In this document: in pieces, positions 52,471 to 61,152 of the stretch | How the letters are laid out: every line of letters begins with the position of its first letter | Numbering within the stretch: the first letter of the stretch is position 1 | Made by a program: the position numbers and the translations under genes | Assembly (NCBI RefSeq): GCF_009711205.1 | Contig: NZ_WMIG01000010.1 | Coordinates: 1-64,000, forward strand | Source: Paracoccus litorisediminis | GTDB taxonomy: Bacteria > Pseudomonadota > Alphaproteobacteria > Rhodobacterales > Rhodobacteraceae | DNA length: 64,000 nucleotides | Direction of reading: 5' to 3' | Notes under the pieces: generated by a model | Told to the model about the DNA's origin: nothing | Databases searched by the model: none | What the model saw: the letters and a program-made list of their open reading frames with translations, nothing else

Positions 52471-53176
52471 CCTTCCCAATATCCAGCCCGCCTGCTTCGC
52501 CCCCAGCGAACCCGCGCAACTGTTCCCGACCGAACGCAGCAGCCATGCGCCGCGCATCCTGCTGCTTTACGGCTCGCTGCGCGAACGCAGCTTTTCGCGG
52601 CTGTCAGCCGAGGAAGCGGCGCGCATTTTGCAAGCTTTGGGTGCCGAGACACGCTTCTTCGACCCGCATGGCCTGCCCATGGTCGATGAGGCAACCGCCG
52701 ATCACCCCAAGGTCGCGGAACTGCGCGATCTGGTCGGCTGGTGCGAGGGCATGGTCTGGTCTTCTCCGGAACGGCACGGGGCAATGTCGGGGGTGATGAA
52801 GACCCAGATCGACTGGATTCCGCTGTCACTGGGCGGGGTGCGCCCGACGCAGGGCAAGACATTGGCGGTGATGCAGGTCTGCGGCGGCAGCCAAAGCTTC
52901 AACACCGTCAATCAACTGCGCATCCTAGGCCGCTGGATGCGACTGCTGACCATCCCCAACCAATCCTCGGTCGCGAAAGCATGGGACGAGTTCGACGAGA
53001 CCGGGCGGATGAAGCCCTCGCCCTATTACGACCGGATCGTCGACGTGATGGAGGAACTGGTCCGCTTCACCCTGCTGACCCGCGACATCCGCGATCATCT
53101 GGTCGACCGCTATTCCGAGCGCGTCGAAAGCCGTGCAGAACTATCGCGCCGGGTGAACCAGAAGCAGGCCGTCTGA
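52463..53176 (+). CDS. arsH: ArsH NADPH-dependent FMN reductase
   Basis: A 237-residue flavodoxin-like protein. [20 protein letters not shown] near the N-terminus binds FMN phosphate; [20 protein letters not shown] is the ArsH signature. It oxidises or detoxifies organoarsenicals and helps arsenic resistance. A TTG at 52463, overlapping the arsC end, with AAGGG upstream fits best; an ATG at 52445 would add six residues. Last gene of the ars operon. Confidence 0.93.
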   Translation: MTDLPNIQPACFAPSEPAQLFPTERSSHAPRILLLYGSLRERSFSRLSAEEAARILQALGAETRFFDPHGLPMVDEATADHPKVAELRDLVGWCEGMVWSSPERHGAMSGVMKTQIDWIPLSLGGVRPTQGKTLAVMQVCGGSQSFNTVNQLRILGRWMRLLTIPNQSSVAKAWDEFDETGRMKPSPYYDRIVDVMEELVRFTLLTRDIRDHLVDRYSERVESRAELSRRVNQKQAV

Positions 53177-53192
53177 CGGCGCGCCGCGTCAG
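53173..53192. terminator. Small palindrome at the arsH/LysR convergent end
   Basis: Arms CTGACG and CGTCAG flank an 8-base GC loop that spans both stop codons' surroundings. Placement between convergent genes suggests a weak two-way terminator. Confidence 0.35.
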
Positions 53193-54106
53193 GGCTTACC
53201 CGACAGATCCGGTTGACGCCTGGACTTGCGGGCCAGAAAATCGACAAAGGCCTTGACCCGCAGGGCGATCAGCCGGTTGTCGGGATAGACCGCATGCAGC
53301 GGCACCTCGCCCGCGCGCCAATCCGTCAGCACGGCCTCAAGCCGCCCGGCGCGCAGTTCGTCGCCCACGACAAAGGCGGGCAATTGGCAGATGCCCGCGC
53401 CATTCAGCGCCGCGATCATCAGCGCGCTACCGTCATTCAACTCCAGCCGGGGCAGGATCGGGACGGCAACCTGCTCATCCTCGCGGGTCATCGTCCAGAC
53501 CCGCCCCCGCCGCAGGGGCGCGAAATGCAGCAGATCGTGCCCGACCAGATCGCCGGGCAGGATGGGCCGCCCACGCCGCGCCAGATAGTCGGGCGTGGCG
53601 CACGTCATCAGCGGTGACGCCCCCAGCGCCCGCGTCACAAGGTTCGGCCCGACCGCGATCGTGCCCCGGATCGCCAGATCGAAACGGCCTTCGATCAGGT
53701 TGCGCTCGTCATTCGACAGGTCCAGCTCGATCCGCATGCCGGGATGGGCGGACAGGAACTCGGCGGTCCATGGGATCAGGAAACGCTGGCAGAAATCCGG
53801 TGGTGCGGTCAGGCGCAACCGGCCTTCGGGGGCGGTATGCTCGGCACGGGCCGCGCGTTCGGCCAGATCGACGCGCTGGCCCAGATCGGACAGGTGATCG
53901 CGGTAAACCTGCCCCGCCGGGGTCAACCGCACCAGCCGGGTCGAGCGATGGAACAGCCGCACGCCCAGACGCCGCTCAAGGTCCGCGACCTGCGCGCTGA
54001 CCGTGGCCCGCGACAGGCCCAGCCCTTCGGCGGCCGCGGTGAAGCTTTCATGCGCGGCCACGGCAAGGAAAGCGGCGATGCCGTAAAGCGGATCGACGGT
54101 CTTCAT
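53189..54106 (-). CDS. LysR-family transcriptional regulator
   Basis: A 305-residue regulator. The N-terminal helix-turn-helix reads FTAAAEGLGLSRATVSAQVA and continues to LERRLGVRLFHRSTRLVRLT. The C-terminal periplasmic-binding-like domain begins near residue 90 (GRLRLTAPPDFC). It belongs to the large AaeR/PtrR-like subgroup judging from FHRSTRLVRLT. Divergent from the cupin gene at 54214, which may be its target. Confidence 0.92.
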   Translation of the reverse strand: MKTVDPLYGIAAFLAVAAHESFTAAAEGLGLSRATVSAQVADLERRLGVRLFHRSTRLVRLTPAGQVYRDHLSDLGQRVDLAERAARAEHTAPEGRLRLTAPPDFCQRFLIPWTAEFLSAHPGMRIELDLSNDERNLIEGRFDLAIRGTIAVGPNLVTRALGASPLMTCATPDYLARRGRPILPGDLVGHDLLHFAPLRRGRVWTMTREDEQVAVPILPRLELNDGSALMIAALNGAGICQLPAFVVGDELRAGRLEAVLTDWRAGEVPLHAVYPDNRLIALRVKAFVDFLARKSRRQPDLSGKP

Positions 54107-54213
54107 TCGTCAAACCATCTGGACAGTGCAGCGGGATCCGGCCGCTTTATCGGCCAGCATGGCCCAGATTATAGCGGTCGCATCCGAAAACAATCGTCTT
54201 GATGGAGAACCGA

Positions 54214-54675
54214 ATGACCAGCTTTGAACAGGCCGCCATTTCGCCCGCAGGCGAAGGGAAACTGGCCAGGGGCTTTGGCCCGCATCTGATCCGTATCCCG
54301 TCCGAGGCCACTGGCGGCCGCCTTGGCGTCTTTGAATCCTGCATCCCTGCCGGAGAAGGCCCGCCGATGCACGTCCATGAACGCGAGGATGAATTCTTTC
54401 GCGTGCTCGACGGCTGCTTCGCCTTCTGGTGCAACGGCACGCGGGTCGAGCTTGAGGCCGGCGGGCTGATCGTCGTCCCGCGCGGCGCGGTGCATCGCTT
54501 CCAGAATATTGGCGACAGCGCCGGGCGGGTGATGACCATCGTGACGCCCGGCGGCTTCGAGGGCTTTTTCGGTGCGGTCGAGGTCGAAGACCCGCAGACG
54601 CCGCAGGCCATCGACAGTCTGGCCGCGCGGTTCAACCTGCGCTTCGTTCCGGCGCTGGCGGCGGCAGTGGCCTGA
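54214..54675 (+). CDS. Cupin-domain protein
   Basis: A 153-residue single-domain cupin. Cupin motif 1 is PPMHVHEREDEFFRVLDG, with two His and one Glu as metal ligands. Motif 2 is IVVPRGAVHRFQNIG, with the last His ligand. The function cannot be read from the fold; relatives include quercetinase-like and small detoxifying enzymes. The ATG at 54214 has GGAG six bases upstream. Divergent from a LysR regulator and convergent with ybaK at a four-base gap. Confidence 0.87.
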   Translation: MTSFEQAAISPAGEGKLARGFGPHLIRIPSEATGGRLGVFESCIPAGEGPPMHVHEREDEFFRVLDGCFAFWCNGTRVELEAGGLIVVPRGAVHRFQNIGDSAGRVMTIVTPGGFEGFFGAVEVEDPQTPQAIDSLAARFNLRFVPALAAAVA

Positions 54676-54679
54676 CAGC

Positions 54680-55153
54680 CTAGCGCGCGAACTTCGCCAT
54701 GTCGCAGGACAGTGCGCGGGTCAGGTCATCCGGGGCCAGCACGATCTGCAACCCGCGCCTGCCGCCATTGACATAGATGGTGGCGTGGGTCTGCGCCGAT
54801 TGCTCCAGCAGGGCCGTGACCTGCTTGCGCTGGCCCAGCGGGCTGATCCCGCCGACCTTGTAGCCGGTCATCCGTTCCGCCACGTCGGGCTTCATCATCC
54901 GTGCCGATTTTCCACCGCAGACGGCAGCCAACGCCTTCATGTCAACCTCGGCATCCGAGGGCAGGATGGCGCAGATGGGCTTACCATCGACCTCGGCCAT
55001 CAGGGTCTTGAACACCCGATCCGGCGTGACCTGCATGGCCTCGGCGGCCTGCAGGCCGACCCGTTCGCCACCGGGGTCGTAATCATATTCGACCAGTTCA
55101 AAGGTGATCCCGGCCTTGCTCAGGACCAGCGTTGCGGGGGTGCCGCGGGCCAT
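54680..55153 (-). CDS. ybaK: Cys-tRNA(Pro) deacylase (YbaK/EbsC)
   Basis: A 157-residue tRNA-editing enzyme. The key lysine of the family lies in DRVFKTLMAEVDGKPICAIL (about residues 45-64). The GGKSARMMKPDVAERMTGYK segment and VGGISPLGQRKQ complete the YbaK pattern. It hydrolyses cysteine wrongly attached to tRNA-Pro. Free-standing gene, convergent with the cupin gene. Confidence 0.94.
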   Translation of the reverse strand: MARGTPATLVLSKAGITFELVEYDYDPGGERVGLQAAEAMQVTPDRVFKTLMAEVDGKPICAILPSDAEVDMKALAAVCGGKSARMMKPDVAERMTGYKVGGISPLGQRKQVTALLEQSAQTHATIYVNGGRRGLQIVLAPDDLTRALSCDMAKFAR

Positions 55154-55231
55154 GCTTCTTCTCCTGCCTGCGCCGGAAATGTCCGGCCGGGCGGCAATGA
55201 AGCATGGCCCGCGTCCCGATGCCAGAGCCCG

Positions 55232-55762
55232 CTATTGCGGAATCCGCTCATCATAGGTCTGGCGCAGGACGGTCCAGTCCTTCCAGAAGCTGGACGCCGT
55301 ATCGCCCGAGGCTTCGGCCACCAGCAGGTCCAGATGCACGTGCCACCCGGCACTGACACCGACCTTGGTCGAGCGCTCGGTCAGGCCGGTATGGGTCAGC
55401 GTCAGCAGCACCCGCCCATCCTTGGGCTGCAGTTCAAAGGTGACATCGCCCTCGCCCCAACCGATCACCAGCCGGTGCGGCGGATCGGCGGCGATGACCC
55501 GGCTTTGCAACCGATGCTCGGCCGGAAAGTTGTCGGGTCGCGGATCGCCGGGGCGGCTCAGATCGTCATTGCGCCAGACCAGTTCCAGCGGCGATCCGGG
55601 AGTCAGCTCCATATCGCCCGAGGCCAGCCATTTGCGGCGCTTGTCGCTGTCGGTCAGGTAGGACCAGATCCTTTCGATCGGTCCGGGCAGCCAGCGCCGG
55701 ATCACAAGCGTCGTGGGATTGACGAGGGTGCCGAAACGATCGGCCAATTCCAGATCTTTCAT
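55232..55762 (-). CDS. SRPBCC (AHSA1-like) domain protein
   Basis: A 176-residue START/AHSA1-fold protein. It shows the usual early strand-helix (LVIRRWLPGPIERIWSYLTD), the KWLASGDMEL turn, and the strand pair VTFELQPKDGRVLLTLTHTG. These proteins bind hydrophobic ligands; function unknown. The ATG overlaps the stop of the ArsR-type regulator gene (ATGA), a common pairing in which the regulator controls the two-gene unit. Confidence 0.87.
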   Translation of the reverse strand: MKDLELADRFGTLVNPTTLVIRRWLPGPIERIWSYLTDSDKRRKWLASGDMELTPGSPLELVWRNDDLSRPGDPRPDNFPAEHRLQSRVIAADPPHRLVIGWGEGDVTFELQPKDGRVLLTLTHTGLTERSTKVGVSAGWHVHLDLLVAEASGDTASSFWKDWTVLRQTYDERIPQ

Positions 55763-56118
55763 CGGTCGTCTCCGTGGCTTGGGTTAGGGTTGTCTTTGTC
55801 CTTGCGCTGCTGCGCGTCCTCTTCGGCCAAAAGCCGTTCGAGCACGTCAAGGCGCGAGGTCCAGAACCGCTCATAGAAGGCCAGTTCGTCATGGGCGCGC
55901 TTCAGCGGCGCGGCTTCCAGATGGCAGATATGGGTCCGCCAGCGGATCTCGCGCCGGATCAGCCCGGCCTTTTCCAGCACCTTGATATGCTTTGAGGCCG
56001 CAGCCAGCGACATGTCATGCGGCGCGGCCAGCTCGGTCACGCTGCGCTCGCCATCGGCAAGGTCGTGCAGCATCTGCCTGCGGGTCTCGTCGCTCAGCGC
56101 GTGAAAGATGGTGTCCAT
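55759..56118 (-). CDS. ArsR/SmtB-family transcriptional regulator (SdpR-like)
   Basis: A 119-residue winged-helix protein. It starts MDTIFHALSDETRRQMLHDL, typical of the ArsR group that precedes SRPBCC genes. The recognition helix region is HDMSLAAASKHIKVLEKAGL. No metal-binding cysteines, so it probably does not sense metal. The ATG at 56118 is preferred over 56142, because the latter lies inside a putative operator repeat (56136-56151). Confidence 0.88.
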   Translation of the reverse strand: MDTIFHALSDETRRQMLHDLADGERSVTELAAPHDMSLAAASKHIKVLEKAGLIRREIRWRTHICHLEAAPLKRAHDELAFYERFWTSRLDVLERLLAEEDAQQRKDKDNPNPSHGDDR

Positions 56119-56135
56119 GGGGTGCGATTCTTGTT

Positions 56136-56190
56136 CAACCATATTGTTAAATTATACCCGGTCGCATCATCAGTCAACAATTTGGTTAAA
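56136..56190. promoter_or_regulatory. Two operator-like repeats upstream of the ArsR/SRPBCC pair
   Basis: CAACCATATTGTTAAA (56136-56151) and CAACAATTTGGTTAAA (56175-56190) match at 12 of 16 positions and are 39 bases apart; each holds an AAC-N6-GTT inverted repeat. They lie between the ArsR-type gene and the divergent pabB. They are AT-rich in a GC-rich region and are the likely binding sites of the regulator. Confidence 0.55.
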
Positions 56191-56271
56191 TGAAATGCGG
56201 CGTGCTGCCGCTGGACAGACCCTTGGCGCTGGGGCATCAGCGGGCAAGAATTCACTGCTGCCGGAGTGGGC

Positions 56272-57408
56272 ATGATCCTTTTCGAAGACGGGCCGGGGGA
56301 ACGCGCCGCATTGTTTCGCGATCCGCGCCATCTGGTCGTCGCCTGGACCGCTGACGAGGTGCTGCCCGCGCTGCGCGAGATCGAGGCGGCACGGGCGCAA
56401 GGTGCATGGGTCGCGGGCTGGATCGGCTATGAGGCCGGGCTGGCGCTGGAGCCCCGTCTGCGCCCCCTGATGCGCCTGCCGGAAAATGAACCCCTGCTGG
56501 CCTTTGGCATCCACGACGGCCCGCAACCTGCGGACGGGTTTCTGGACGCCGCCGCCCAGCAGGCCGATCAGGCGCGTTTGGCCGATCTGGTGCCGCTGAT
56601 GGATGAGTCCGGCTATCACACGCGCTTCCGGCGGCTGGCCGATTACATCGCTCAGGGCGATTGCTATCAGGTGAACCTGACCTTCCCGCTGGAAACCCGG
56701 CTGGAAAATGGCACCGGGCTTGGGCTTTACGCGGCCTTGCGGCAGCGCCAGCCGGTCGGGCACGGTGCCTATGCCGATATGGGCGTGGGACCGGTGATCA
56801 TCTCGCGCTCGCCCGAGTTGTTCTTTCGTCTTGATGCGGATGGCGGGATCGAGACCCGGCCGATGAAAGGCACCGCGCCCCGCGACCCCGACCCCATCCG
56901 CGACCGCGCCTTGGCGCAGGAGTTGCAGGACAGCGACAAGACCCGCGCCGAGAACCTGATGATCGTCGATCTGCTGCGCAATGACATTGCCCGCATCGCG
57001 CAGGTCGGCTCGGTCAAGGTGCCGGAACTGTTCCGCGTCGATGCGTTGGAGACCGTGCATCAGATGATCTCGCGGGTGGTCGGGCGGCTAGACGGACCAG
57101 CGCGGCTGGACCGGCTGATGCAGGCGCTGTTCCCCTGCGGCTCGATCACCGGCGCGCCCAAGATCCGCGCCATGCAGATCATCGCGGAACTGGAGCCCTT
57201 CCCGCGCGGCGTCTATTGCGGGGCGATGGGCTGGATGGGGCCGGATGGCAGCGCGTCGTTCAATGTCGCGATCCGCACCTTGCGGCTGTTCCCGGACGGT
57301 CGCGTGTTGATGAATGTCGGCGGCGGCGTGGTGCAGGATTCCACCGCGTCCGGAGAATGGGAGGAAGCCCTGTGGAAAACCCGTTTCACGGATCTGGGCC
57401 GGACCTGA
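56272..57408 (+). CDS. pabB: Aminodeoxychorismate synthase component I
   Basis: A 378-residue chorismate-binding enzyme. It makes 4-amino-4-deoxychorismate for folate synthesis. The family motifs are TRPMKGTAPRDPDPIRDRAL, NLMIVDLLRNDIARI and LFPCGSITGAPKIRAM. The N-terminal domain is short, as in many alphaproteobacterial PabB. ATG 56272 has GGAG five bases upstream; GTG 56266 is also in frame. Overlaps pabC by 37 bases. The glutamine amidotransferase partner PabA is not in the window. Confidence 0.93.
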   Translation: MILFEDGPGERAALFRDPRHLVVAWTADEVLPALREIEAARAQGAWVAGWIGYEAGLALEPRLRPLMRLPENEPLLAFGIHDGPQPADGFLDAAAQQADQARLADLVPLMDESGYHTRFRRLADYIAQGDCYQVNLTFPLETRLENGTGLGLYAALRQRQPVGHGAYADMGVGPVIISRSPELFFRLDADGGIETRPMKGTAPRDPDPIRDRALAQELQDSDKTRAENLMIVDLLRNDIARIAQVGSVKVPELFRVDALETVHQMISRVVGRLDGPARLDRLMQALFPCGSITGAPKIRAMQIIAELEPFPRGVYCGAMGWMGPDGSASFNVAIRTLRLFPDGRVLMNVGGGVVQDSTASGEWEEALWKTRFTDLGRT

Positions 57409-58001
57409 AGCTGATCGAGACGCTGCTATGGGACGGCAGCGACCTGATCCGCCTGCCCCGCCATCTGGCGCGACTGTCACAATCCGCCACGCGGCTGGGC
57501 TGGCGTTGTGATCCTGTCGCTGCCGAGACCGCATTGCGGCAGGCCGCGCCCGTGGGACCGGCACGGATGCGGCTGACGCTGGACGCCTTGGGCGCAGTCA
57601 ATGTGACGACGGGCGCGCTGGTCCCGACCCCGCCCCTGTGGCGGGTGGCGCTGGCGGATGCGCGGATCTCCTCGGACAATCCTTGGCTTTCGGTCAAATC
57701 GACCCATCGCGCGCTTTACGATCAAAGCCGCGCCGCCCTGCCGCCGGGCATTGACGAGCTGGCCTTCCTCAATGAGCGCAATGAAATCTGCGAGGGCACG
57801 ATCACCAATATCTTCTACGATCTGGGCGACGGGCTGTACACTCCGCCCCTGACCTGCGGTCTGCTGCCCGGCGTGCTGCGTGGCGAAATGCTGGCGCTTG
57901 GGCAATGCCGCGAACGGGTTCTGCACCTGTCGGAACTGCCCCGCGCCCGGATCTGGATGGGCAATTCGCTGCGCGGCCTGATCCCGGCTGAACTGACTTG
58001 A
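57372..58001 (+). CDS. pabC: Aminodeoxychorismate lyase-like class IV aminotransferase
   Basis: A 209-residue PLP enzyme of fold type IV. The PLP lysine is in SVKSTHRALYDQ. The family pattern ELAFLNERNEICEGTITNIF follows, and the LLPGVLRGEML phosphate site comes later. It would release pyruvate from aminodeoxychorismate to give p-aminobenzoate. It is slightly shorter than usual PabC. Translation starts at GTG 57372 inside pabB, with GGAGG eight bases upstream; no in-frame ATG fits. Confidence 0.85.
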   Translation: MENPFHGSGPDLKLIETLLWDGSDLIRLPRHLARLSQSATRLGWRCDPVAAETALRQAAPVGPARMRLTLDALGAVNVTTGALVPTPPLWRVALADARISSDNPWLSVKSTHRALYDQSRAALPPGIDELAFLNERNEICEGTITNIFYDLGDGLYTPPLTCGLLPGVLRGEMLALGQCRERVLHLSELPRARIWMGNSLRGLIPAELT

Positions 58002-58015
58002 TCCACGCCCTCAAA

Positions 58016-58037
58016 GTAGGTATACCGATCTACCTAC
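58016..58037. promoter_or_regulatory. TetR operator upstream of the TetR/EamA pair
   Basis: Perfect 7-bp arms GTAGGTA and TACCTAC with an 8-base centre lie 13 bases before the regulator's ATG. The inner GGTATACC is itself palindromic. The position suits autorepression. Confidence 0.7.
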
Positions 58038-58050
58038 ACCGAGGAGCGCC

Positions 58051-58641
58051 ATGGACGAGCCCGCGAAACACCCCCCCGAAAGCGCGCGCGACAGGCTGCT
58101 GCGCGCCGCCGCCATCCTGTTCTACAACAACGGCATCGGCGGCACCGGGATCGACGCCATCGTCGAACGGGCCGGAGTGGCCAAGAAAAGCCTGTATAAC
58201 AACTTCGCCTCCAAGGCCGATCTGGTAAGCCAGTATCTTGAGGCGCGGCATCAGGAATGGCTGGACCTGTATCACGCGCGGTTGGAGGGGGCGGTCACGC
58301 CTCGGGACCGGCTGCTGGCGGTGTTCGACGCCTATCGCGACCATGCCGAATACGCCTATGAGCGCGGCTTTCGTGGCTGCGGCCTGCTGAATGCCGCCGC
58401 CGAACTGACTGCGGGCGATGCGGGCCGCGATGCCGTCCGCCGCCACAAGGAAGAGGTCGAAACGCTGCTGCTGGCCCCGCTGACGGAATTGCTGCCGCAG
58501 GACCCCATCCGTGCGGCCCATCTGGCCCGGCAGCTTAGCTTTCTGCTGGAAGGCGCGATGGCGCGGGCGGGTCTGGAAGGGACCAGCGCCCGCATGATCG
58601 AGGCGCGCGACATGGCCACCGACCTGCTGGAGACGCTGTGA
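58051..58641 (+). CDS. TetR-family transcriptional regulator
   Basis: A 196-residue repressor. The helix-turn-helix reads IGGTGIDAIVERAGVAKKSL, then YNNFASKADLVSQYLEAR. A helical ligand domain follows. GGAG precedes the ATG. Its stop codon overlaps the GTG start of the EamA transporter gene, so the two are coupled and the transporter is the likely target. Confidence 0.93.
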   Translation: MDEPAKHPPESARDRLLRAAAILFYNNGIGGTGIDAIVERAGVAKKSLYNNFASKADLVSQYLEARHQEWLDLYHARLEGAVTPRDRLLAVFDAYRDHAEYAYERGFRGCGLLNAAAELTAGDAGRDAVRRHKEEVETLLLAPLTELLPQDPIRAAHLARQLSFLLEGAMARAGLEGTSARMIEARDMATDLLETL

Positions 58642-59564
58642 ACATGGGCTCAAGGGATTACGCGCTTGGCATCGCGGCGGTGCTGTTCGCCTCGGTGGTC
58701 TGGGGCACGACGGGGACGGCCGCGACCTTTGCCCCCGATGTGGGGGCCGCCGCCATCGGCGCGGCGGCGATGGGGCTGGGCGGGATTGCGCAGGCGCTGT
58801 TCGCCGGGCGCAGCATCGCCGCCAGCCTGCCCGGCCTGCTGACCCATTGGCGCAAGCTGGTTCTGGGCGGAATCGCGGTCGCGATCTATCCGCTGGCCTT
58901 TTATGGCTCGATGCGGCTGGCGGGTGTGACGATCGGAACGGTGGTGACGATCGGCTCGGCCCCGCTGTTTTCGGCGATGATCGAATATGTCCTTGACCGG
59001 CAACGGCTATCGCCGCGCTGGCTGATCGGGGCGGGGATCGGACTGCTGGGGATCGTGCTGCTTTGCGCGGCCAAGGGTGCCGCCCATCCCGGTGCAACTG
59101 GCGGCGACATGGCGCTGCCGGGGATCGGGCTGGGACTGATCGGCGGCTTGACCTATGCACTGTATTCGTGGACCGCGCGCGGGGTGATGCTGCGCGGCAT
59201 CCGGTCGAAGGTCGCAATGGGCGCGACGTTTGGCATTGGCGGGCTGCTGCTGATGCCGGTGCTGATCGCGACGGGCGGACCGTTCCTGCAATCATGGAAC
59301 AATGCCGCCGTCGGGATCTACATGGCATTGGTGCCGATGTTTCTGGGCTATCTGGCCTTTGGCTACGGGCTGGCCCGCATCCCGGCCAGCACCGCCACGA
59401 CCGTCACCCTGACCGAGCCGGTGGTGGCCGCGGTCTTTGCCATCCTGATCGTCGGCGAAAGGCTGAGCGCGATGGGATGGCTGGGCGTCACCCTGATCGT
59501 GTCCTGCCTGATCGTCATCACCGTGCCCTTGCGGATGCCTGTCCGGGCCGCACAAAGGGCCTGA
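58638..59564 (+). CDS. EamA/DMT-family transporter
   Basis: A 308-residue membrane protein with ten predicted helices in two EamA repeats. Repeat 1 begins AVLFASVVWGTTGTAATFAP and repeat 2 LIGGLTYALYSWTARGVM. The final EPVVAAVFAILIVGERLSAM is the typical repeat end. Probably exports a metabolite or drug under control of the preceding TetR protein. GTG 58638 has GGAG five bases upstream; ATG 58644 is the alternative start. Its TGA stop abuts the convergent ArgP-type gene stop as TGATCA. Confidence 0.88.
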   Translation: MNMGSRDYALGIAAVLFASVVWGTTGTAATFAPDVGAAAIGAAAMGLGGIAQALFAGRSIAASLPGLLTHWRKLVLGGIAVAIYPLAFYGSMRLAGVTIGTVVTIGSAPLFSAMIEYVLDRQRLSPRWLIGAGIGLLGIVLLCAAKGAAHPGATGGDMALPGIGLGLIGGLTYALYSWTARGVMLRGIRSKVAMGATFGIGGLLLMPVLIATGGPFLQSWNNAAVGIYMALVPMFLGYLAFGYGLARIPASTATTVTLTEPVVAAVFAILIVGERLSAMGWLGVTLIVSCLIVITVPLRMPVRAAQRA

Positions 59565-60452
59565 TCAGACCAGTTCGCGCCGGGCTGTGGCCAGCACGGC
59601 GCGGGTCAGCCCGGCCAGCCGGTCGGCAGCCAAGCGACTGACCTGCCAGTAAAGCGGCCGGTCAAATGTGGCACCGGGCAGCAGCTCGACCAGACGCCCG
59701 GCGGCCAGATGGTCGCGGGCCAGTTGCGCCGGATTCATTGCCCAGCCGATACCCGCGACGCAGGCATCGACAAAGCTTTGCGTCGAGGGCAGCCAATGCG
59801 TCGGATGGGCCAGATCATGGCCGAAATTCCGTTTGATCCAAAGACGTTGCAGGTCATCCTTATGATCGAATGTAAGGCTAGGCGCCTGCGTCAGCGCCGC
59901 GACCGTCACCCCATCCGGGAAATGCCGCCGCATGTATTCCGGGCTGGCCGTCGCGTGATAGCGCAGGCTGCCCAAAGGCGTGCCCCGGCAACCCTGCACC
60001 GGCTTTTCGACCGAGGTCACCGCCGCAAAGACCCGGCCCCGCCGCAGCCAGTCGGCGGTGTTTTCCTCATCGTCGATGGCAATGTTCATCAGATAGTCGC
60101 TGGTTCTGGTGAACTCGGCCACCGCATCCAGAAACCAGGTACCGACGCTGTCGGAGTTGGCGGCAATCGCCAGCGTCACCCGCTGCGCGGGCGCGGCCAG
60201 TTCCGGCAGTTGCTGCATCAGCTCTTGTTCCAGCATGCCGACCCGGTCCATGTGGCGACACAGCCACGCGCCCTTTTCGGTGGCAATGCAGGGCTGGCCG
60301 CGCTCGATCAGCACCGTGCCCAACCGTTCCTCAAGATGCTTCACCCGCTGCGAGATGGCCGAGGGCGTCACCCCCAGCATTGCCGCCGCCCGCTCAAAGC
60401 TGCCGCTTTGCACCACAGCCGCCACGGCCCGAAGCGCGGGATAATCCATCAT
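59565..60452 (-). CDS. argP: LysR-family regulator ArgP/LysG
   Basis: A 295-residue regulator. It starts MDYPALRAVAAVVQSGSFER; the helix-turn-helix continues AAMLGVTPSAISQRVKHLEE. The C-terminal domain includes TSVEKPVQGCRGTPLGSLRY, a stretch typical of ArgP/LysG, which sense lysine and arginine. Divergent from lysE, its classical target. A near-perfect 22-bp palindrome lies between the two genes. Confidence 0.92.
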   Translation of the reverse strand: MMDYPALRAVAAVVQSGSFERAAAMLGVTPSAISQRVKHLEERLGTVLIERGQPCIATEKGAWLCRHMDRVGMLEQELMQQLPELAAPAQRVTLAIAANSDSVGTWFLDAVAEFTRTSDYLMNIAIDDEENTADWLRRGRVFAAVTSVEKPVQGCRGTPLGSLRYHATASPEYMRRHFPDGVTVAALTQAPSLTFDHKDDLQRLWIKRNFGHDLAHPTHWLPSTQSFVDACVAGIGWAMNPAQLARDHLAAGRLVELLPGATFDRPLYWQVSRLAADRLAGLTRAVLATARRELV

Positions 60453-60471
60453 TAGATTTCCTGAATTCTAG

Positions 60472-60493
60472 TTAGGGAAATTAATTTGCCTAA
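60472..60493. promoter_or_regulatory. 22-bp palindrome between argP and lysE
   Basis: The sequence from TTAGG to CCTAA around a central AAATTAATTT is palindromic at 20 of 22 positions. It lies 20 bases from the argP start and 47 from the lysE start, suitable for LysR-type binding controlling both. Confidence 0.6.
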
Positions 60494-60540
60494 TTTAGCG
60501 CCCCACCCTAGGTCCGGCAATGCATTCAGCGGAGCGTGGC

Positions 60541-61152
60541 ATGGAATTTTCAGTCTTTTTGACCGGCATGATGATGAGTCTTGGTCTGATCGTCGCCATC
60601 GGGGCGCAAAACGCCTTTGTGCTGCGGCAGGGGCTGAAGGGTCAGCATGTGCTGCCGGTGGTGCTGGCCTGCGCGGTCTCGGATGCGGCGCTGATCACGC
60701 TGGGGATCACCAGCTTTGGCCGTATCGCGGGCTGGTTGCCATGGCTGGAGCCCGCCATGCGCTTGCTGGGGGCGGCCTTTCTGTTCTGGTACGGGGCGAA
60801 AAGCCTGCGCGCGGCGCTGCGTTCCAACGACGCGTTGGCCACAGATCCGGGTCAGACCATGGACGATCTGACCGGGACCTTGCTGGCCTGTCTGGCCATT
60901 ACCTGGCTGAACCCGCACGTCTATCTGGACACGGTGGTACTGCTGGGCACGATTTCCGGGCAGTTCACAGGCGCGCGCGGCTCATTCGCCATCGGTGCGA
61001 TCCTGGGATCGTTCCTGTTCTTCTTTGCCCTGGGATTCGGAGCGACGCGACTGCGCCCGATCTTTGCCCGCCCCGCCGCGTGGCGCATCCTTGAGGCGGT
61101 GATCGCCGTCATGATGTGGTCGATCGCGGCACGGCTGCTGATGGGGGGCTAA
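60541..61152 (+). CDS. lysE: LysE/ArgO-family amino acid exporter
   Basis: A 203-residue exporter of lysine or arginine with five to six helices. The LysE motif GAQNAFVLRQGLKGQHV lies near residues 20-36. The second half carries LACLAITWLNPHVYLDTVVL, which matches the ArgO/LysE repeat. GGAG is six bases before the ATG at 60541; seven upstream in-frame codons are not used. Divergent from argP. Confidence 0.94.
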   Translation: MEFSVFLTGMMMSLGLIVAIGAQNAFVLRQGLKGQHVLPVVLACAVSDAALITLGITSFGRIAGWLPWLEPAMRLLGAAFLFWYGAKSLRAALRSNDALATDPGQTMDDLTGTLLACLAITWLNPHVYLDTVVLLGTISGQFTGARGSFAIGAILGSFLFFFALGFGATRLRPIFARPAAWRILEAVIAVMMWSIAARLLMGG

